Below, one piece after another: positions 1 to 9,163 of a DNA stretch of 64,000 nucleotides. The position numbers and the translations under genes were made by a program. Origin of the DNA: Rathayibacter sp. VKM Ac-2857 (GTDB lineage: Bacteria > Actinomycetota > Actinomycetes > Actinomycetales > Microbacteriaceae); contig NZ_JABMLE010000002.1 of assembly GCF_013205025.1 (NCBI RefSeq), forward strand, positions 1,131,670 through 1,195,669, written 5' to 3'. Under the pieces are notes generated by a model. It worked only from the letters and a program-made list of their open reading frames with translations. It searched no databases and had not been told where the DNA came from. Every line of letters starts with the position of its first letter. The stretch's first letter is position 1.

Positions 1-62
1 CCGCGCAGCGGGCCCCCCCTTGCTGGTCGAGTAGCCCGCTCCGCGGGCGTATCGAGACCCAC
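1..62. repeat. half copy of the CTGGTCGAGTAG palindromic repeat
   Basis: Contains CTGGTCGAGTAG, a GC hairpin (CCCGCTCCGCGGG) and CGTATCGAGACCC, the signature of the repeat family found in eight clusters in this window. It is cut by the window edge, so its full extent is unknown. Confidence 0.85.
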
Positions 63-162
63 CATCGCCGGACCCCCGGTCGCCTCCCCGCGCCCACCGC
101 CGCCCCTCGCCGGGTCACCACCCGCCGTTGCGCCCGCCGCGCCGACGCGCCACCCTCGGAGG

Positions 163-852
163 ATGTTCTACGACGAGAGCGCCCGCCTCGAGGACGTCCC
201 GGTCCCGCCGACCCTCGACGAGGTGGCGCGCGCCTTCCCGGGCCCGCTGTACGGCTTCGTCCCTCAGCCGTCGCTCGAGCCGTGGACGTCCGGCACGGCG
301 TCGAGCACCTCCGGCGGGCGCGTCGAGATCGAGTCCGCGGCGATCGGCTACACGCTCTGGCAGAACCCGGACGACCACGACGACCCCGCCAACCTCGCCG
401 AGCTCTCCGGCGAGCTGCGCGCCTCCCTCGACGCCCCGCCGGTGCGCCCGCTGCCCGACTGGATGACCGCGATCACCGCCCGGATGCGCTACCCGTGGCT
501 CTGGGAGGCGGTGCGGACCACCGTCGCGCACGAGCCGGCGCCGCCGTGGCACTCCGTCGAGAGCGTCCTCGTCGAGCACGTGAACCACATCCTGATGAAC
601 CGGTTCCGCGACGAGCGGGTCCGCGGCGGCTTCCCGGGCGAGCTGCTCGGCCCCGCGACCGAGAAGTGCGTCGAGCACGACGTCCCCCTCCTCCTCGACG
701 GCCGCTCGGTCCCCGGCCTCCGGATCGACACCGACGCGCACGTCCTCGGCGTCGGCGCCGACCTCGGCGACCGCGTCCTGACGGCCGTCGTCGACCGCGA
801 CCGCCTCCCCCTGATCGACCTCGCCTTCGCCACCCACCGCGTCCCCGCCTGA
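163..852 (+). CDS. conserved hypothetical protein, 229 aa
   Basis: A 229-residue soluble-looking protein with no signal peptide or membrane segment. I do not recognise a named domain. A central stretch rich in Trp and His (MRYPWLWEAVRTT, then PPWHSVESVLVEHVNHILMN around residues 108-145) looks like a conserved core. The coding frame follows the expected high-GC third-position pattern. The ATG is the only start codon available upstream in this frame. A GGAGG lies only one base before it, which is too close for a normal ribosome site, so the start is uncertain. It stands alone, flanked on both sides by palindromic repeats, and no function can be given. Confidence 0.7.
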   Translation: MFYDESARLEDVPVPPTLDEVARAFPGPLYGFVPQPSLEPWTSGTASSTSGGRVEIESAAIGYTLWQNPDDHDDPANLAELSGELRASLDAPPVRPLPDWMTAITARMRYPWLWEAVRTTVAHEPAPPWHSVESVLVEHVNHILMNRFRDERVRGGFPGELLGPATEKCVEHDVPLLLDGRSVPGLRIDTDAHVLGVGADLGDRVLTAVVDRDRLPLIDLAFATHRVPA

Positions 853-861
853 TCTCTCCCA

Positions 862-1260
862 GTGGTCGAGCGGCCCGCTCCGCGGACCCCCTCATGCTGG
901 TCGAGTAGCCCGCGCAGCGGTCCCCTTTGCTGGTCGAGTAGCCCGAGCAGCGGTCCCCCTTTGCTGGTCGAGTAGACCGCGCAGCGGGCGTATCGAGACC
1001 CACCATGGCCAGCAGCCGAGTCCGCAGAACACCCGTGCTGACGGGGTCGGGTCGCGATACGCCCCTGCGGGGCTACTCGACCAGCATGTCTGCGCTGAGC
1101 ACTCCCGCTGGAGACCCCCCCTGCTGGCGAGCAGCCCGCGCAGCGGGTCAGTCTGCTGGTCACGTAGCGCGCGCAGCGGTTCCTTGTGATTGTCGGTCAG
1201 CCCGCGCAGCGGGTCCTTCTGTTGGTCGAGTAGACCGCACAGCGGGCGTATCGAGACCCC
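862..1260. repeat. cluster of palindromic repeats, one full and several tandem half units
   Basis: Three half units with CTGGTCGAGTAG followed by a GCAGCGG stem stand in tandem from about 895 to 975. A complete element runs from about 962 to 1088: CTGGTCGAGTAG at one end, CTACTCGACCAGCATG at the other, with CGTATCGAGACCC and CGCGATACG inside. From 1120 to 1260 lie decayed half units. This fills the gap between the hypothetical gene and the bacteriocin ABC gene; no gene is supported here. Confidence 0.9.
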
Positions 1261-1295
1261 CGACCAGCACGATTCGGCCGATGGCTGCCTGCAGC

Positions 1296-1922
1296 TCAGG
1301 ACGCCGCGAGGTGGAGCCGCGCGTCGCACCAGCTCGCGATGGCGGGGTCGTGGGTCGCGACGACGACGCTCGCGCCGTGGCCGGCGAGCTCGGTCAGCAC
1401 GTCGAGCACCGTCTCGCTGTTCTCGGCGTCGAGGGCGCCGGTCGGCTCGTCGGCGAGGACGAGCGTCGGGCTCTTCACCAGCAGCCTGGCGAGCGCGACC
1501 CGCTGCTGCTCGCCGCCGCTCAGCCGGGCGACGCGCTCGCGGCCCCGCCCGGCGAGGCCGACGCGGTCGAGCGCGCGCTCGAACCGGTCGCTGCGGCCTC
1601 GCCGCTCGCCGAGCGCGATCGCGAGGTTCTGCTCGACGGTCGCGGTGTCGACGAGGGCGTAGCTCTGGAAGAGGTAGCCGAGTCGGTCCCGCCGGAAGCG
1701 CCGGCGGCCGTGCGCCCGGAGCCGGGTCAGCTCCTCGCCGTCGACCTCGATCGAGCCCGAGTCGGGGGCGTCGAGGAGCCCGAGGCAGTTGAGGAGCGTC
1801 GACTTGCCGCTGCCGCTCGCGCCGGTGAGGGCGAGGGTGCTGCCGGAGGCGACGGTCACATCGAGCCCGCTCCACAGCGTGCGTCGGCCGTAGCCCTTGG
1901 CGAGGTGGGTGGCGAGGATCAC
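1296..1922 (-). CDS. ABC transporter ATP-binding protein of the bacteriocin locus
   Basis: A 208-residue ATPase that should power the adjacent membrane protein. All motifs are present: Walker A GASGSGKST at 34-42, Q86 of the Q-loop, signature LSGGEQQ at 134-140, Walker B LVLADEP at 154-160 and the switch histidine H191. Size and sequence fit the MacB/LolD-like class. It lies 49 bases downstream of the membrane gene on the same strand, and the bacteriocin precursor is further upstream, which is the usual order for lactococcin-972-type loci. The start is GTG and no Shine-Dalgarno sequence precedes it; the DNA there reads CCTCCT on the coding strand. Translation may depend on the upstream gene. 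Role in export or immunity is inferred from context. Confidence 0.9.
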   Translation of the reverse strand: MILATHLAKGYGRRTLWSGLDVTVASGSTLALTGASGSGKSTLLNCLGLLDAPDSGSIEVDGEELTRLRAHGRRRFRRDRLGYLFQSYALVDTATVEQNLAIALGERRGRSDRFERALDRVGLAGRGRERVARLSGGEQQRVALARLLVKSPTLVLADEPTGALDAENSETVLDVLTELAGHGASVVVATHDPAIASWCDARLHLAAS

Positions 1923-1971
1923 AGGAGGACTTTCCGTTCGGTCGGGAGGGAGGAGTGGAGCGGGGAGCGCA

Positions 1972-4008
1972 TCAGGCGTCGACGACGGGCGAGCGGCTCG
2001 CCCTCCGGTGGGCGAGGGCCAGGCACGCGACGAGGAGGGCAGAGCTCGCCGCGACCACGCCGATGTCCAGCGCCGTCTGCTCGAGAAGGAAGTTCTCGGT
2101 GTCGACCGTGCCGAGGTCGATCACCGTGCGGACGTCCTTCGGATCGCGGAACCACTGCGGGACGACGGCGAGCGCCAGCGTCGCTGTCAGCAGCACACCC
2201 TCCAGCAGGAGCCCGCTCCGGTGCGCCGTGAGCGGTCCGAGCCCGGACAGCCGGTGCACGAACGCCCGCTTGCGGTCCTTCTCCACCAGCACCACCGCCG
2301 CGACCAGTCCGGTGAGCAGCACGACGATCCCGCCGCTCACGAAGCCGATCACGTTGATCGCGTGCGCACCGAGCGCCCGCCGGTACTGCTCGTTCGCCTG
2401 GTACGCCACTGGAGTGATGGAGGCCACGAAGGGGGAGAGACCGCCCATCTCGATCGCGGCCGGGAGCGCCGCGGGATCGGTGAAGATCACTCCGCCCTGG
2501 GTGATCACCGCGACCAGCTCGGAGGCGGCGAGCACCCCGACCGATGGCAGAACGACGACGATCGGATCGACGAGCTCGGGCTCCGGGCGGAAGCTGTGCT
2601 CACCGGAGCCCAAGGTGACGAGGGCCTGCCCTGACGGCACGACGTGCTCCGCGACGGGAAGACCGACGGTCGCGGGTGCCGGATCCGAGACGCTCGACTG
2701 CGTGTCCTGCCAGGAGTGCAGGTCGGCCAGCACGGACAGCCGGTACTCAGCAGACGTGTCCTCCGGCTCGAGGACAGTGAGGACGCCGTCGGGGACCTCG
2801 GTCATCCGGCGCCCGTCATCGCCGAGCACCTCGACCCTCCGGAGGTATCCCTCATTGACGAGCAGCACGTTTCCCTGGTCGCTGAGTCCCGGCGTGACGA
2901 AGATCATCCCTCCGGAGGCTTCCTGCGAGACGGCCAGATCGGCCAGTCGCCGATCAGCGGCGTGATACTCGGACGGGCTCAAGTAACCGCCGATGCTGAT
3001 CGTGACCGCGTCTTGCGCGGCACTCCGGAGCTCGCGGCTGCGCCCCTCGACCTCGGCGACCCGGGCGCTCTGCCCGAGCGCGGCGACGATCGCGAGGAGC
3101 ACCAGCACCGCCGGGACCCGGACGGCGTAGACGCCGAGCAGCACCCACCAGCCGTCGATCTCGCCCTTCACCTGGTCGACGAGCCGGCGGCCGTCGGTGA
3201 GGGCGATCGCGAGGATCTGCGCGACGACCGCGGCGAGCAGGAGGAGCGCGAGCAGCCGGCCGGAGAGCGCGAGGACCGTCGGCAGCTGCGCGAGGCCGTT
3301 CACAGCGGCCGTCGCGAGAGCGACCGCCGCCACTCCGCCGACCGAGAAGGCGACCACCGGGAGCGCGAGGAAGCGCCACTCCGACAGCAGGATGCGGAGG
3401 AGCCCCGCTCCGTGCAGCCGCTGCACACCGTGCGCCCTGCTGCGGAGCACAGTGCCAGCTCCCACAAGCACGATGATCCCGAGCAGCGCGACGGCGAGCG
3501 AGCGCATCAGATCGCCGTACTCGCGGTACGTGTCGACGTCGATGCCCGAGGCGTAGGGCGCGACCCGGCCCGACCAGCCGCCGTTCTCGATGACCGCGAG
3601 CACTGCCTCCGCATCCGCTCGATCACCCCCGACCAGCCAGGCCCCGCGCGGATCGAGCAGACCGAGGTCCTGCAGCGGCGCGACCGTCGTCGTGATCGCG
3701 GTGTCGACAGCGCCGTAGCCGTCGCGGAGCAGCTCCGCCGCGGCCCCCTCTCCTGCGACGTACAGGTGGCGGACGGTGGCCGGCTCCTCGGCGTCCTCGA
3801 CGAATCGGACCACGTCGATCCCGCGGGTTTCGACCAATACGGTGAGCTCGCGGTAGACATCAGCGGCGGAGACCCGCGGCTCGGCATCCCGCGACAACGA
3901 GAGCTGCCAGCCCCCGTTCCACACCGGGCCGCGCGCATCGAACGCGCGGACGAAGACGACGGCGAGCACTGTCGCCAGGACGACGGCCAGCGCGTAGCCG
4001 AGGATCAC
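1972..4008 (-). CDS. bacteriocin-associated integral membrane protein (ABC permease)
   Basis: A 678-residue membrane protein matching the architecture of the bacteriocin-associated 7-TM family found beside lactococcin 972 genes. It has one N-terminal membrane segment (residues 3-22), an exposed domain to about 165, and a cluster of helices from about 172 to 320. A second large exposed domain (about 330-550) and three C-terminal helices (about 558-580, 600-620, 650-668) follow. This resembles FtsX/MacB-type permeases with two extracytoplasmic domains. It should pair with the downstream ATPase and work in export of, or immunity to, the bacteriocin encoded just upstream. The start is GTG with a weak AAGAG ribosome site. 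Family assignment is from architecture and context, not a database search. Confidence 0.8.
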   Translation of the reverse strand: MILGYALAVVLATVLAVVFVRAFDARGPVWNGGWQLSLSRDAEPRVSAADVYRELTVLVETRGIDVVRFVEDAEEPATVRHLYVAGEGAAAELLRDGYGAVDTAITTTVAPLQDLGLLDPRGAWLVGGDRADAEAVLAVIENGGWSGRVAPYASGIDVDTYREYGDLMRSLAVALLGIIVLVGAGTVLRSRAHGVQRLHGAGLLRILLSEWRFLALPVVAFSVGGVAAVALATAAVNGLAQLPTVLALSGRLLALLLLAAVVAQILAIALTDGRRLVDQVKGEIDGWWVLLGVYAVRVPAVLVLLAIVAALGQSARVAEVEGRSRELRSAAQDAVTISIGGYLSPSEYHAADRRLADLAVSQEASGGMIFVTPGLSDQGNVLLVNEGYLRRVEVLGDDGRRMTEVPDGVLTVLEPEDTSAEYRLSVLADLHSWQDTQSSVSDPAPATVGLPVAEHVVPSGQALVTLGSGEHSFRPEPELVDPIVVVLPSVGVLAASELVAVITQGGVIFTDPAALPAAIEMGGLSPFVASITPVAYQANEQYRRALGAHAINVIGFVSGGIVVLLTGLVAAVVLVEKDRKRAFVHRLSGLGPLTAHRSGLLLEGVLLTATLALAVVPQWFRDPKDVRTVIDLGTVDTENFLLEQTALDIGVVAASSALLVACLALAHRRASRSPVVDA

Positions 4009-4040
4009 GCTCTTGCTTCTCTCAGCTCTCCCACTGCTCG

Positions 4041-4068
4041 GGCGGGCGGGGCCGAGACCCCGCCCGCC
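4041..4068 (-). terminator. strong GC hairpin between bacteriocin gene and transporter genes
   Basis: A perfect 11-bp stem (GGCGGGCGGGG with CCCCGCCCGCC) and a 6-base loop lie between the bacteriocin stop codon and the start of the transporter gene. There is no clear U-tract. It could act as a partial terminator or mRNA stabiliser, giving more bacteriocin message than transporter message. Confidence 0.6.
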
Positions 4069-4081
4069 GTTCGATCAAGAA

Positions 4082-4387
4082 TCAGCAGAAGCTGTAGTAG
4101 GCGTAGTCGACCTCGAAGATTCGAGCCGGCGCGCTGATCGCTGCGGGTACACCCGGTGCTTGGCAACTCGACCGGTGCAGCGTTCCGTTGTCGACAGACG
4201 TCCGATGCTTCTCGGACGAGTGCTCGTAGGCGGACAGCACGATCCCGCCGGTCGTCCCGTGGATCCACTTGCCTCCGTCCGGATACGACACGGTGTACGC
4301 CGCCGCGACCGGCGCGATCAGCATCGCCCCCGTCAGGGCGAGTCCGGTGATGAAGGACCGGCGGGAGCCGGGTGCTCGGAAGGACAT
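4082..4387 (-). CDS. lactococcin 972 family bacteriocin precursor
   Basis: A 101-residue secreted peptide. A Sec signal peptide (residues 1-30, ending in APVAAA) precedes a mature part with the family pattern: [10 protein letters not shown] near the mature N-terminus, then [14 protein letters not shown], and a tyrosine-rich tail DYAYYSF. In lactococcin 972 the same arrangement (WxHG, S-Y-H-K-H-SV, YY near the end) is known, and the peptide acts on cell-wall synthesis by binding lipid II. Here the mature peptide also carries two cysteines (C75 and the last residue), which could form a disulfide. The ATG at 4387 is preferred over the ATG at 4402 because GAGAGG sits 7 bases upstream. The transporter pair lies directly downstream. 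Confidence 0.85.
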   Translation of the reverse strand: MSFRAPGSRRSFITGLALTGAMLIAPVAAAYTVSYPDGGKWIHGTTGGIVLSAYEHSSEKHRTSVDNGTLHRSSCQAPGVPAAISAPARIFEVDYAYYSFC

Positions 4388-4457
4388 GGTGGGACCTCTC
4401 ACTATTTCGGACCGCCGTCACCGTGACCGGTGAGGCGGGCTGCGCTGCGGCAGCGAG

Positions 4458-4492
4458 GGAACCGTATGCCCGGAACCATACTGATCTGACAA
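4458..4492 (-). promoter_or_regulatory. possible promoter/operator of the bacteriocin gene
   Basis: Read on the minus strand, TTGTCA is followed 20 bases later by TACGGT. Two direct GGAACC repeats 14 bases apart and an inverted GTATG/CATAC pair overlap this segment. The spacing is longer than ideal, so this is only a candidate. Confidence 0.35.
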
Positions 4493-4659
4493 TCTCAGCG
4501 AGGTATCACGACAACACGGCGCGTTACAGTGCCTGTGGAGGAGCCTCAACGCCTCCGTGCACCTCTCCGCACCCCTCCGACCGACCGGGCAAGCGCATAC
4601 CCGCCCCCACCCCGCGCTCACCGGCCGGAACCGGCTCCGAGCGGGAGTACCGTGACGCC

Positions 4660-6195
4660 ATGACAGCGCAGGACGACATCGGTGCGGAGCAGGCGCCCCC
4701 CAAGGACTTCTCGCACGAGCAGGAGGGCTACCAGCACGGTCTGAAGCCCCGCCAGCTCCAGATGATCGCGATCGGCGGTGCGATCGGAACTGGGCTCTTC
4801 CTCGGCGCCGGCGGCCGCCTCAACTCCGCCGGGCCGGCCCTCGCGATCGCCTACCTGGTCGCCGGGATCTTCGCGTTCTTCATCCTCCGCGCCCTCGGCG
4901 AGCTGGTCCTGCACCGCCCGTCGTCGGGGTCGTTCATCTCCTACGCCCGCGAGTTCTACGGCGAGAAGTTCGCCTACGCGGCCGGCTGGATGTACTTCCT
5001 CAACTGGGCGATGACCTCGATCGTCGACACCACCGCCGTCGCCGTCTACCTCAAGTACTGGTCGGCCTTCACCGCGGCGCCGCAGTGGCTCCTCGCCCTG
5101 ATCGCGCTGCTCGTCGTCCTCGCCGCGAACATGGTCGCGGTCAAGGTCTTCGGCGAGCTCGAGTTCTGGTTCGCCCTGATCAAGGTGACGGCGCTGGTCG
5201 CCTTCCTCGTCGTCGCGCTGATCTGGCTCGTCTTCGCCTTCCCGGTGCAGGCGGGCGGCGAGACCGTGCAGACCGGCGTCTCGATCCTCGGCGACAACGG
5301 CGGCATCCTCCCCAACGGCCTGCTCCCCGCAGTCCTGGTGATGCAGGGCGTGGTCTTCGCCTACGCCGCGATCGAGCTGGTCGGCACCGCCTCCGGCGAG
5401 ACGCAGGACACCGAGAAGGTGATCCCCCGCGCGATCAACTCGGTGATCTTCCGCATCGCGATCTTCTACGTCGGCTCGATCGTCCTGCTCTCGCTGCTGC
5501 TCCCGTACACCGCCTACAAGGAGGGCGAGAGCCCCTTCGTCACCTTCTTCTCCTCGATCGGCGGCCCCGAGGTCGGCACCATCGCGGGCTCGATCATGAA
5601 CTTCGTGGTTCTCACCGCGGCCCTCTCCTCCCTCAACGCCGGCCTCTACTCGACCGGCCGCGCACTGCACTCGATGGGGATGAACGGCTCCGCACCGAAG
5701 TGGACGACGCGGATGTCGCGCGGCGGCGTCCCCTACGCGGGCATCCTGCTCACCGCGACCTTCACGGTGGCGGGCGTGGTGCTGAACTACTTCGTGCCGA
5801 GCCAGGCCTTCGAGATCGCGCTCAACATCGCGAGCCTCGGCATCATCACGGCGTGGGGCACGATCATCCTCTGCCAGATGCGGCTGCGGCAGTGGGCGAA
5901 GAAGGGCCTCGCGAAGGAGCCGTCCTTCAAGCTCCCCGGCGCCCCGGTCACCTCCTGGCTGACCCTCGTCTTCCTCGCCGTGGTGCTCGTGCTGATGGCG
6001 ATCGACTTCCCGGTCGGCACCCTCACCATCGCCTCGCTGGTGATCATCGTCCCGCTGCTGGTGGCCGGCTGGTTCCTCCAGCGCGGGCGCATCCTCCGGA
6101 TCGCGGAGCTGCGCGACGGAGTGACGGGACCGTTCCCGGTGACCGGTCGCGACCCCGCGGCCCAGGTGCGCCGGGACCGCGACGACCAGGACTGA
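4660..6195 (+). CDS. amino acid permease (APC superfamily, AAT type)
   Basis: A 511-residue, 12-helix transporter for proton-coupled amino acid uptake. The hallmark of the AAT family is seen at the first helix (residues 24-50): [20 protein letters not shown]. The conserved EL and GE motifs of the sodium/proton APC fold follow, including [20 protein letters not shown] in the middle loop. The closest-looking relatives are the L-asparagine, GABA and D-serine/D-alanine/glycine permeases; the substrate cannot be read from sequence. An upstream in-frame start exists at 4372, but the family-typical N-terminus begins at the ATG at 4660. It is divergent from the bacteriocin gene and appears to be a single-gene unit. 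Confidence 0.9.
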   Translation: MTAQDDIGAEQAPPKDFSHEQEGYQHGLKPRQLQMIAIGGAIGTGLFLGAGGRLNSAGPALAIAYLVAGIFAFFILRALGELVLHRPSSGSFISYAREFYGEKFAYAAGWMYFLNWAMTSIVDTTAVAVYLKYWSAFTAAPQWLLALIALLVVLAANMVAVKVFGELEFWFALIKVTALVAFLVVALIWLVFAFPVQAGGETVQTGVSILGDNGGILPNGLLPAVLVMQGVVFAYAAIELVGTASGETQDTEKVIPRAINSVIFRIAIFYVGSIVLLSLLLPYTAYKEGESPFVTFFSSIGGPEVGTIAGSIMNFVVLTAALSSLNAGLYSTGRALHSMGMNGSAPKWTTRMSRGGVPYAGILLTATFTVAGVVLNYFVPSQAFEIALNIASLGIITAWGTIILCQMRLRQWAKKGLAKEPSFKLPGAPVTSWLTLVFLAVVLVLMAIDFPVGTLTIASLVIIVPLLVAGWFLQRGRILRIAELRDGVTGPFPVTGRDPAAQVRRDRDDQD

Positions 6196-6281
6196 CGCCG
6201 GCCGGCACCGACGCAGGCCGCACCCGCCCACCGATACTCTCGATCGCGCGGGCGCCCACGCGCCGGCGGAACGGGAGCGGC

Positions 6282-7028
6282 ATGGCCACGGTGGACTCCG
6301 CGGAGCGGCGCGCGCGCCTGATCGAGCTGCTCGAGCGCGACGGCGCGATCCGCCTCGACGACGCGGCGGCCGAGCTCGACGTCTCGACGATGACCGTGCG
6401 CCGCGACCTGGCCGACCTCGAGGCGGAGGGCCGGCTCAGCCGGGTCCGCGGCGGCGCGGTCGCCGCCCTCCGGCCGCGCCCCTTCGCCGAGCGCCTGGCC
6501 GCGGGTGCCGCCGCCAAGCGCGAGATCGCCCGCAAGGCCGTCGCCCTGCTGCCCGACTCCGGCGCGATCGCGGTCGACGCCTCCTCGACCGCCGGCACCC
6601 TCCTCGCCGCCGCCCCCGAGTCGCCGCGGCTGCTCATCGCGACCAACTCGCTGGAGAACCACGCCTCGGCCCGCGCCACCCGCGCCCGCGTCGTCCTGAT
6701 CGGCGGCGAGCTCCAGGCCGAGACCGACAGCTTCGTCGGCCCGCTCGCCTGCGCCGGCGCGGCCGAGCTGCACTACGACCGCTTCTTCACCTCCGCCTCG
6801 GCCGTCACCCGCGCGGGCACGAGCGAGGTGACACTCGAGGAGGCGCAGGTGAAGCGCGTGCTCGTCACCGCCTCCGCCGAGACGGTGCTGCTGGTCGACT
6901 CCTCCAAGCTCGAGCGCACGGCCCTCGCCCGGGCGCTCGACTGGGACGCGATCGCGGTGCTCGTCACCGAGCTCGACCCCGCGGACGAGCGACTCGACCC
7001 GTTCCGCGGACTCGCCGACGTGCGCTGA
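6282..7028 (+). CDS. DeoR/GlpR family transcriptional regulator
   Basis: A 248-residue sugar-responsive repressor. The N-terminal winged helix (about residues 5-60) contains the DeoR signature: LDDAAAELDVSTMTVRRDL, then GRLSRVRGGAV. The C-terminal half is the sugar-phosphate-isomerase-like sensor domain (IAVDASSTAGTLL, then ATNSL, VVLIGGEL, and LLVDSSKLER). Family members bind phosphorylated sugars and release DNA. Position immediately upstream of the rhamnose genes suggests it controls them through the site at 7064-7080. The ATG at 6282 has GGGAG a few bases upstream. Confidence 0.88.
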   Translation: MATVDSAERRARLIELLERDGAIRLDDAAAELDVSTMTVRRDLADLEAEGRLSRVRGGAVAALRPRPFAERLAAGAAAKREIARKAVALLPDSGAIAVDASSTAGTLLAAAPESPRLLIATNSLENHASARATRARVVLIGGELQAETDSFVGPLACAGAAELHYDRFFTSASAVTRAGTSEVTLEEAQVKRVLVTASAETVLLVDSSKLERTALARALDWDAIAVLVTELDPADERLDPFRGLADVR

Positions 7029-7034
7029 CGAGCA

Positions 7035-7080
7035 TTGACCGGAACGAGTCCGGCTGTTAGCTTCTGTGATAGTTAACACA
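7035..7080 (+). promoter_or_regulatory. promoter and candidate DeoR operator of the rhamnose operon
   Basis: TTGACC (7035-7040), a 17-base spacer and TAGCTT (7058-7063) form a good sigma-70-type promoter. The expected transcription start at about 7070 lies within GTGATAGTTAACACAC, which contains the GTTAAC palindrome. An AT-rich palindrome at the start site is a plausible repressor site in otherwise GC-rich DNA. Confidence 0.6.
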
Positions 7081-7104
7081 CTCGCTCAATCAGACGGAGA
7101 AGTC

Positions 7105-9141
7105 ATGGCAGCCTCGACCGCCGCGGAGCTCATCGCCCGCTCGAACCGCCTCGGGGCCGACCCGCGCAACACGAACTACGCCGGCGGCAACACCTCCGCG
7201 AAGGGCGTCGAGACCGACCCCGTCACCGGCGAGCCCGTCGAGCTGCTCTGGGTCAAGGGCTCCGGCGGCGACCTCGGCACGCTGAAGGAGTCGGGCCTCG
7301 CCGTCCTCCGCATGGACCGCCTCCGCGCGCTGACCAACGTCTACCCCGGCCTCGACCGCGAGGACGAGATGGTCGCCGCGTTCGACTACACGCTGCACGG
7401 CAAGGGCGGCGCCGCCCCCTCGATCGACACCGCGATGCACGGCCTCGTCGACGCCGCGCACGTCGACCACCTGCACCCCGACTCCGGCATCGCCTTCGCG
7501 ACCGCCGCCGACGGCGAGCGCCTCACCGCGGAGGCCTTCGGCGGCACCGTCGCCTGGGTCCCCTGGCGCCGCCCCGGCTTCCAGCTCGGCCTCGACATCG
7601 CCGCGATCAAGGAGGCGAACCCCGAGCTCATCGGCGCGATCCTCGGCGGCCACGGCATCACCGCCTGGGGCGACACCAGCGAGGAGGCGGAGGCGAACTC
7701 GCTCCGCATCATCGAGACCGCGAGCGCGTACATCGCCGAGCACGGCCGCCCCGAGCCCTTCGGCCCCGCCCTCGACGGCTACGCCGCCCTGCCCGAGGAG
7801 GAGCGCCGCGCCAAGGCCGCCGCCCTCGCCGCCCACCTGCGCTCGATCGCCTCGCACGACCGCCCCCAGGTCGGCCACTTCACCGACTCCGCCGAGGTCC
7901 TCGACTTCCTCGCGAGCACCGAGCACTCGCGCCTCGCCGCGCTCGGCACCTCATGCCCCGACCACTTCCTCCGCACCAAGGTGAAGCCGCTGCTCGTCGA
8001 CCTGCCGGCCAAGGCCTCCGTCGAGGAGATCCTCGAGCGCCTCCCCGCCCTGCACGAGGCGTACCGTGCCGACTACCAGGCCTACTTCGACGCGCACGCG
8101 ACGCCCGAGAGCCCCGCGATCCGCGGCGCCGACCCGCTGATCGTGCTCGTCCCGGGCGTGGGCATGTTCTCCTACGGCGCCAACAAGCAGACCGCCCGCG
8201 TCGCCGGCGAGTTCTACGTCAACGCCATCAATGTGATGCGCGGTGCTGAGGCGATCTCGACCTACGCGCCGATCGACGAGGCCGAGAAGTTCCGCATCGA
8301 GTACTGGGCCCTCGAGGAGGCGAAGCTCCAGCGGATGCCGAAGCCCAAGCCCCTCGCCTCCCGCATCGCGCTGGTGACCGGCGCCGCCTCCGGCATCGGC
8401 AAGGCCATCGCCACCCGCCTCGCCGCCGAGGGCGCCTGCGTCGTCGTCGCCGACCTCGACCTCGCCAAGGCGCAGGCCGCGGCCGCCGATCTCGGCTCGA
8501 CCGACGTCGCGGTGGGAGTCGCGGCGAACGTCTCCGACGCCGCCGCTGTGAAGGCCGCGATCGACGCCACCGTGCTCGCCTTCGGCGGTCTGGACCTGGT
8601 CGTCAACAACGCCGGCCTCTCGCTCTCGAAGTCGCTCTTCGACACCACCGAGGCCGACTGGGACCTCCAGCACGACGTGATGGCGAAGGGCTCGTTCCTC
8701 GTCTCGCAGGCCGCGGCCCGCGTGCTCGTCGACCAGAAGCTCGGCGGCGACATCGTCTACATCTCCTCGAAGAACTCGGTCTTCGCCGGCCCGAACAACA
8801 TCGCCTACTCCGCGACCAAGGCCGACCAGGCCCACCAGGTGCGCCTGCTGGCCGCCGAGCTCGGCGAGCACGGCATCAAGGTCAACGGCATCAACCCCGA
8901 CGGCGTCGTCCGCGGCTCCGGCATCTTCGCCTCCGGCTGGGGCGCGAACCGCGCCAAGACCTACGGCATCGACGAGGAGGACCTGGGCGCGTTCTACGCC
9001 AAGCGCACCATCCTCAAGCGCGAGGTCGTCCCCGAGAACGTGGCCAACGCCGTCTTCGCCCTCTGCACGTCGGACTTCTCGCACACGACGGGGCTGCACG
9101 TTCCTGTTGACGCTGGAGTCGCGGCGGCGTTCCTCCGATGA
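7105..9141 (+). CDS. rhaEW: bifunctional rhamnulose-1-phosphate aldolase / L-lactaldehyde dehydrogenase
   Basis: A 678-residue fusion. Residues 1 to about 420 are a class II aldolase/adducin-type domain with metal-binding histidines H119, H122 and H124 in HVDHLHPDS. This splits L-rhamnulose-1-phosphate into dihydroxyacetone phosphate and L-lactaldehyde. Residues about 422-678 are a short-chain dehydrogenase with TGAASGIG at about 424-431 and catalytic Y568 and K572 (YSATK), which should oxidise lactaldehyde to L-lactate. This fusion is known in actinobacteria and Bacillus. The ATG at 7105 is chosen because GGAGA lies just upstream and the earlier in-frame start at 7066 precedes the expected transcription start. 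First gene of a three-gene operon. Confidence 0.92.
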   Translation: MAASTAAELIARSNRLGADPRNTNYAGGNTSAKGVETDPVTGEPVELLWVKGSGGDLGTLKESGLAVLRMDRLRALTNVYPGLDREDEMVAAFDYTLHGKGGAAPSIDTAMHGLVDAAHVDHLHPDSGIAFATAADGERLTAEAFGGTVAWVPWRRPGFQLGLDIAAIKEANPELIGAILGGHGITAWGDTSEEAEANSLRIIETASAYIAEHGRPEPFGPALDGYAALPEEERRAKAAALAAHLRSIASHDRPQVGHFTDSAEVLDFLASTEHSRLAALGTSCPDHFLRTKVKPLLVDLPAKASVEEILERLPALHEAYRADYQAYFDAHATPESPAIRGADPLIVLVPGVGMFSYGANKQTARVAGEFYVNAINVMRGAEAISTYAPIDEAEKFRIEYWALEEAKLQRMPKPKPLASRIALVTGAASGIGKAIATRLAAEGACVVVADLDLAKAQAAAADLGSTDVAVGVAANVSDAAAVKAAIDATVLAFGGLDLVVNNAGLSLSKSLFDTTEADWDLQHDVMAKGSFLVSQAAARVLVDQKLGGDIVYISSKNSVFAGPNNIAYSATKADQAHQVRLLAAELGEHGIKVNGINPDGVVRGSGIFASGWGANRAKTYGIDEEDLGAFYAKRTILKREVVPENVANAVFALCTSDFSHTTGLHVPVDAGVAAAFLR

Positions 9142-9163
9142 CCGCGACCGAAGGAGTCCTCCG

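Noticed and set aside
1005-2231. 408-codon plus-strand frame across repeats and the ABC gene
   Set aside because: It begins in repeat DNA and continues as antisense of the ATPase, whose motifs are intact on the other strand.
4618-6231. Minus-strand 537-codon frame opposite the amino-acid permease
   Set aside because: Low-complexity Glu/Asp/Arg composition typical of the antisense strand of a GC-rich gene. The plus-strand permease explains the region.
7066-7104. Upstream start for the aldolase fusion
   Set aside because: It falls before the expected transcription start and lacks a ribosome site; the ATG at 7105 has GGAGA.
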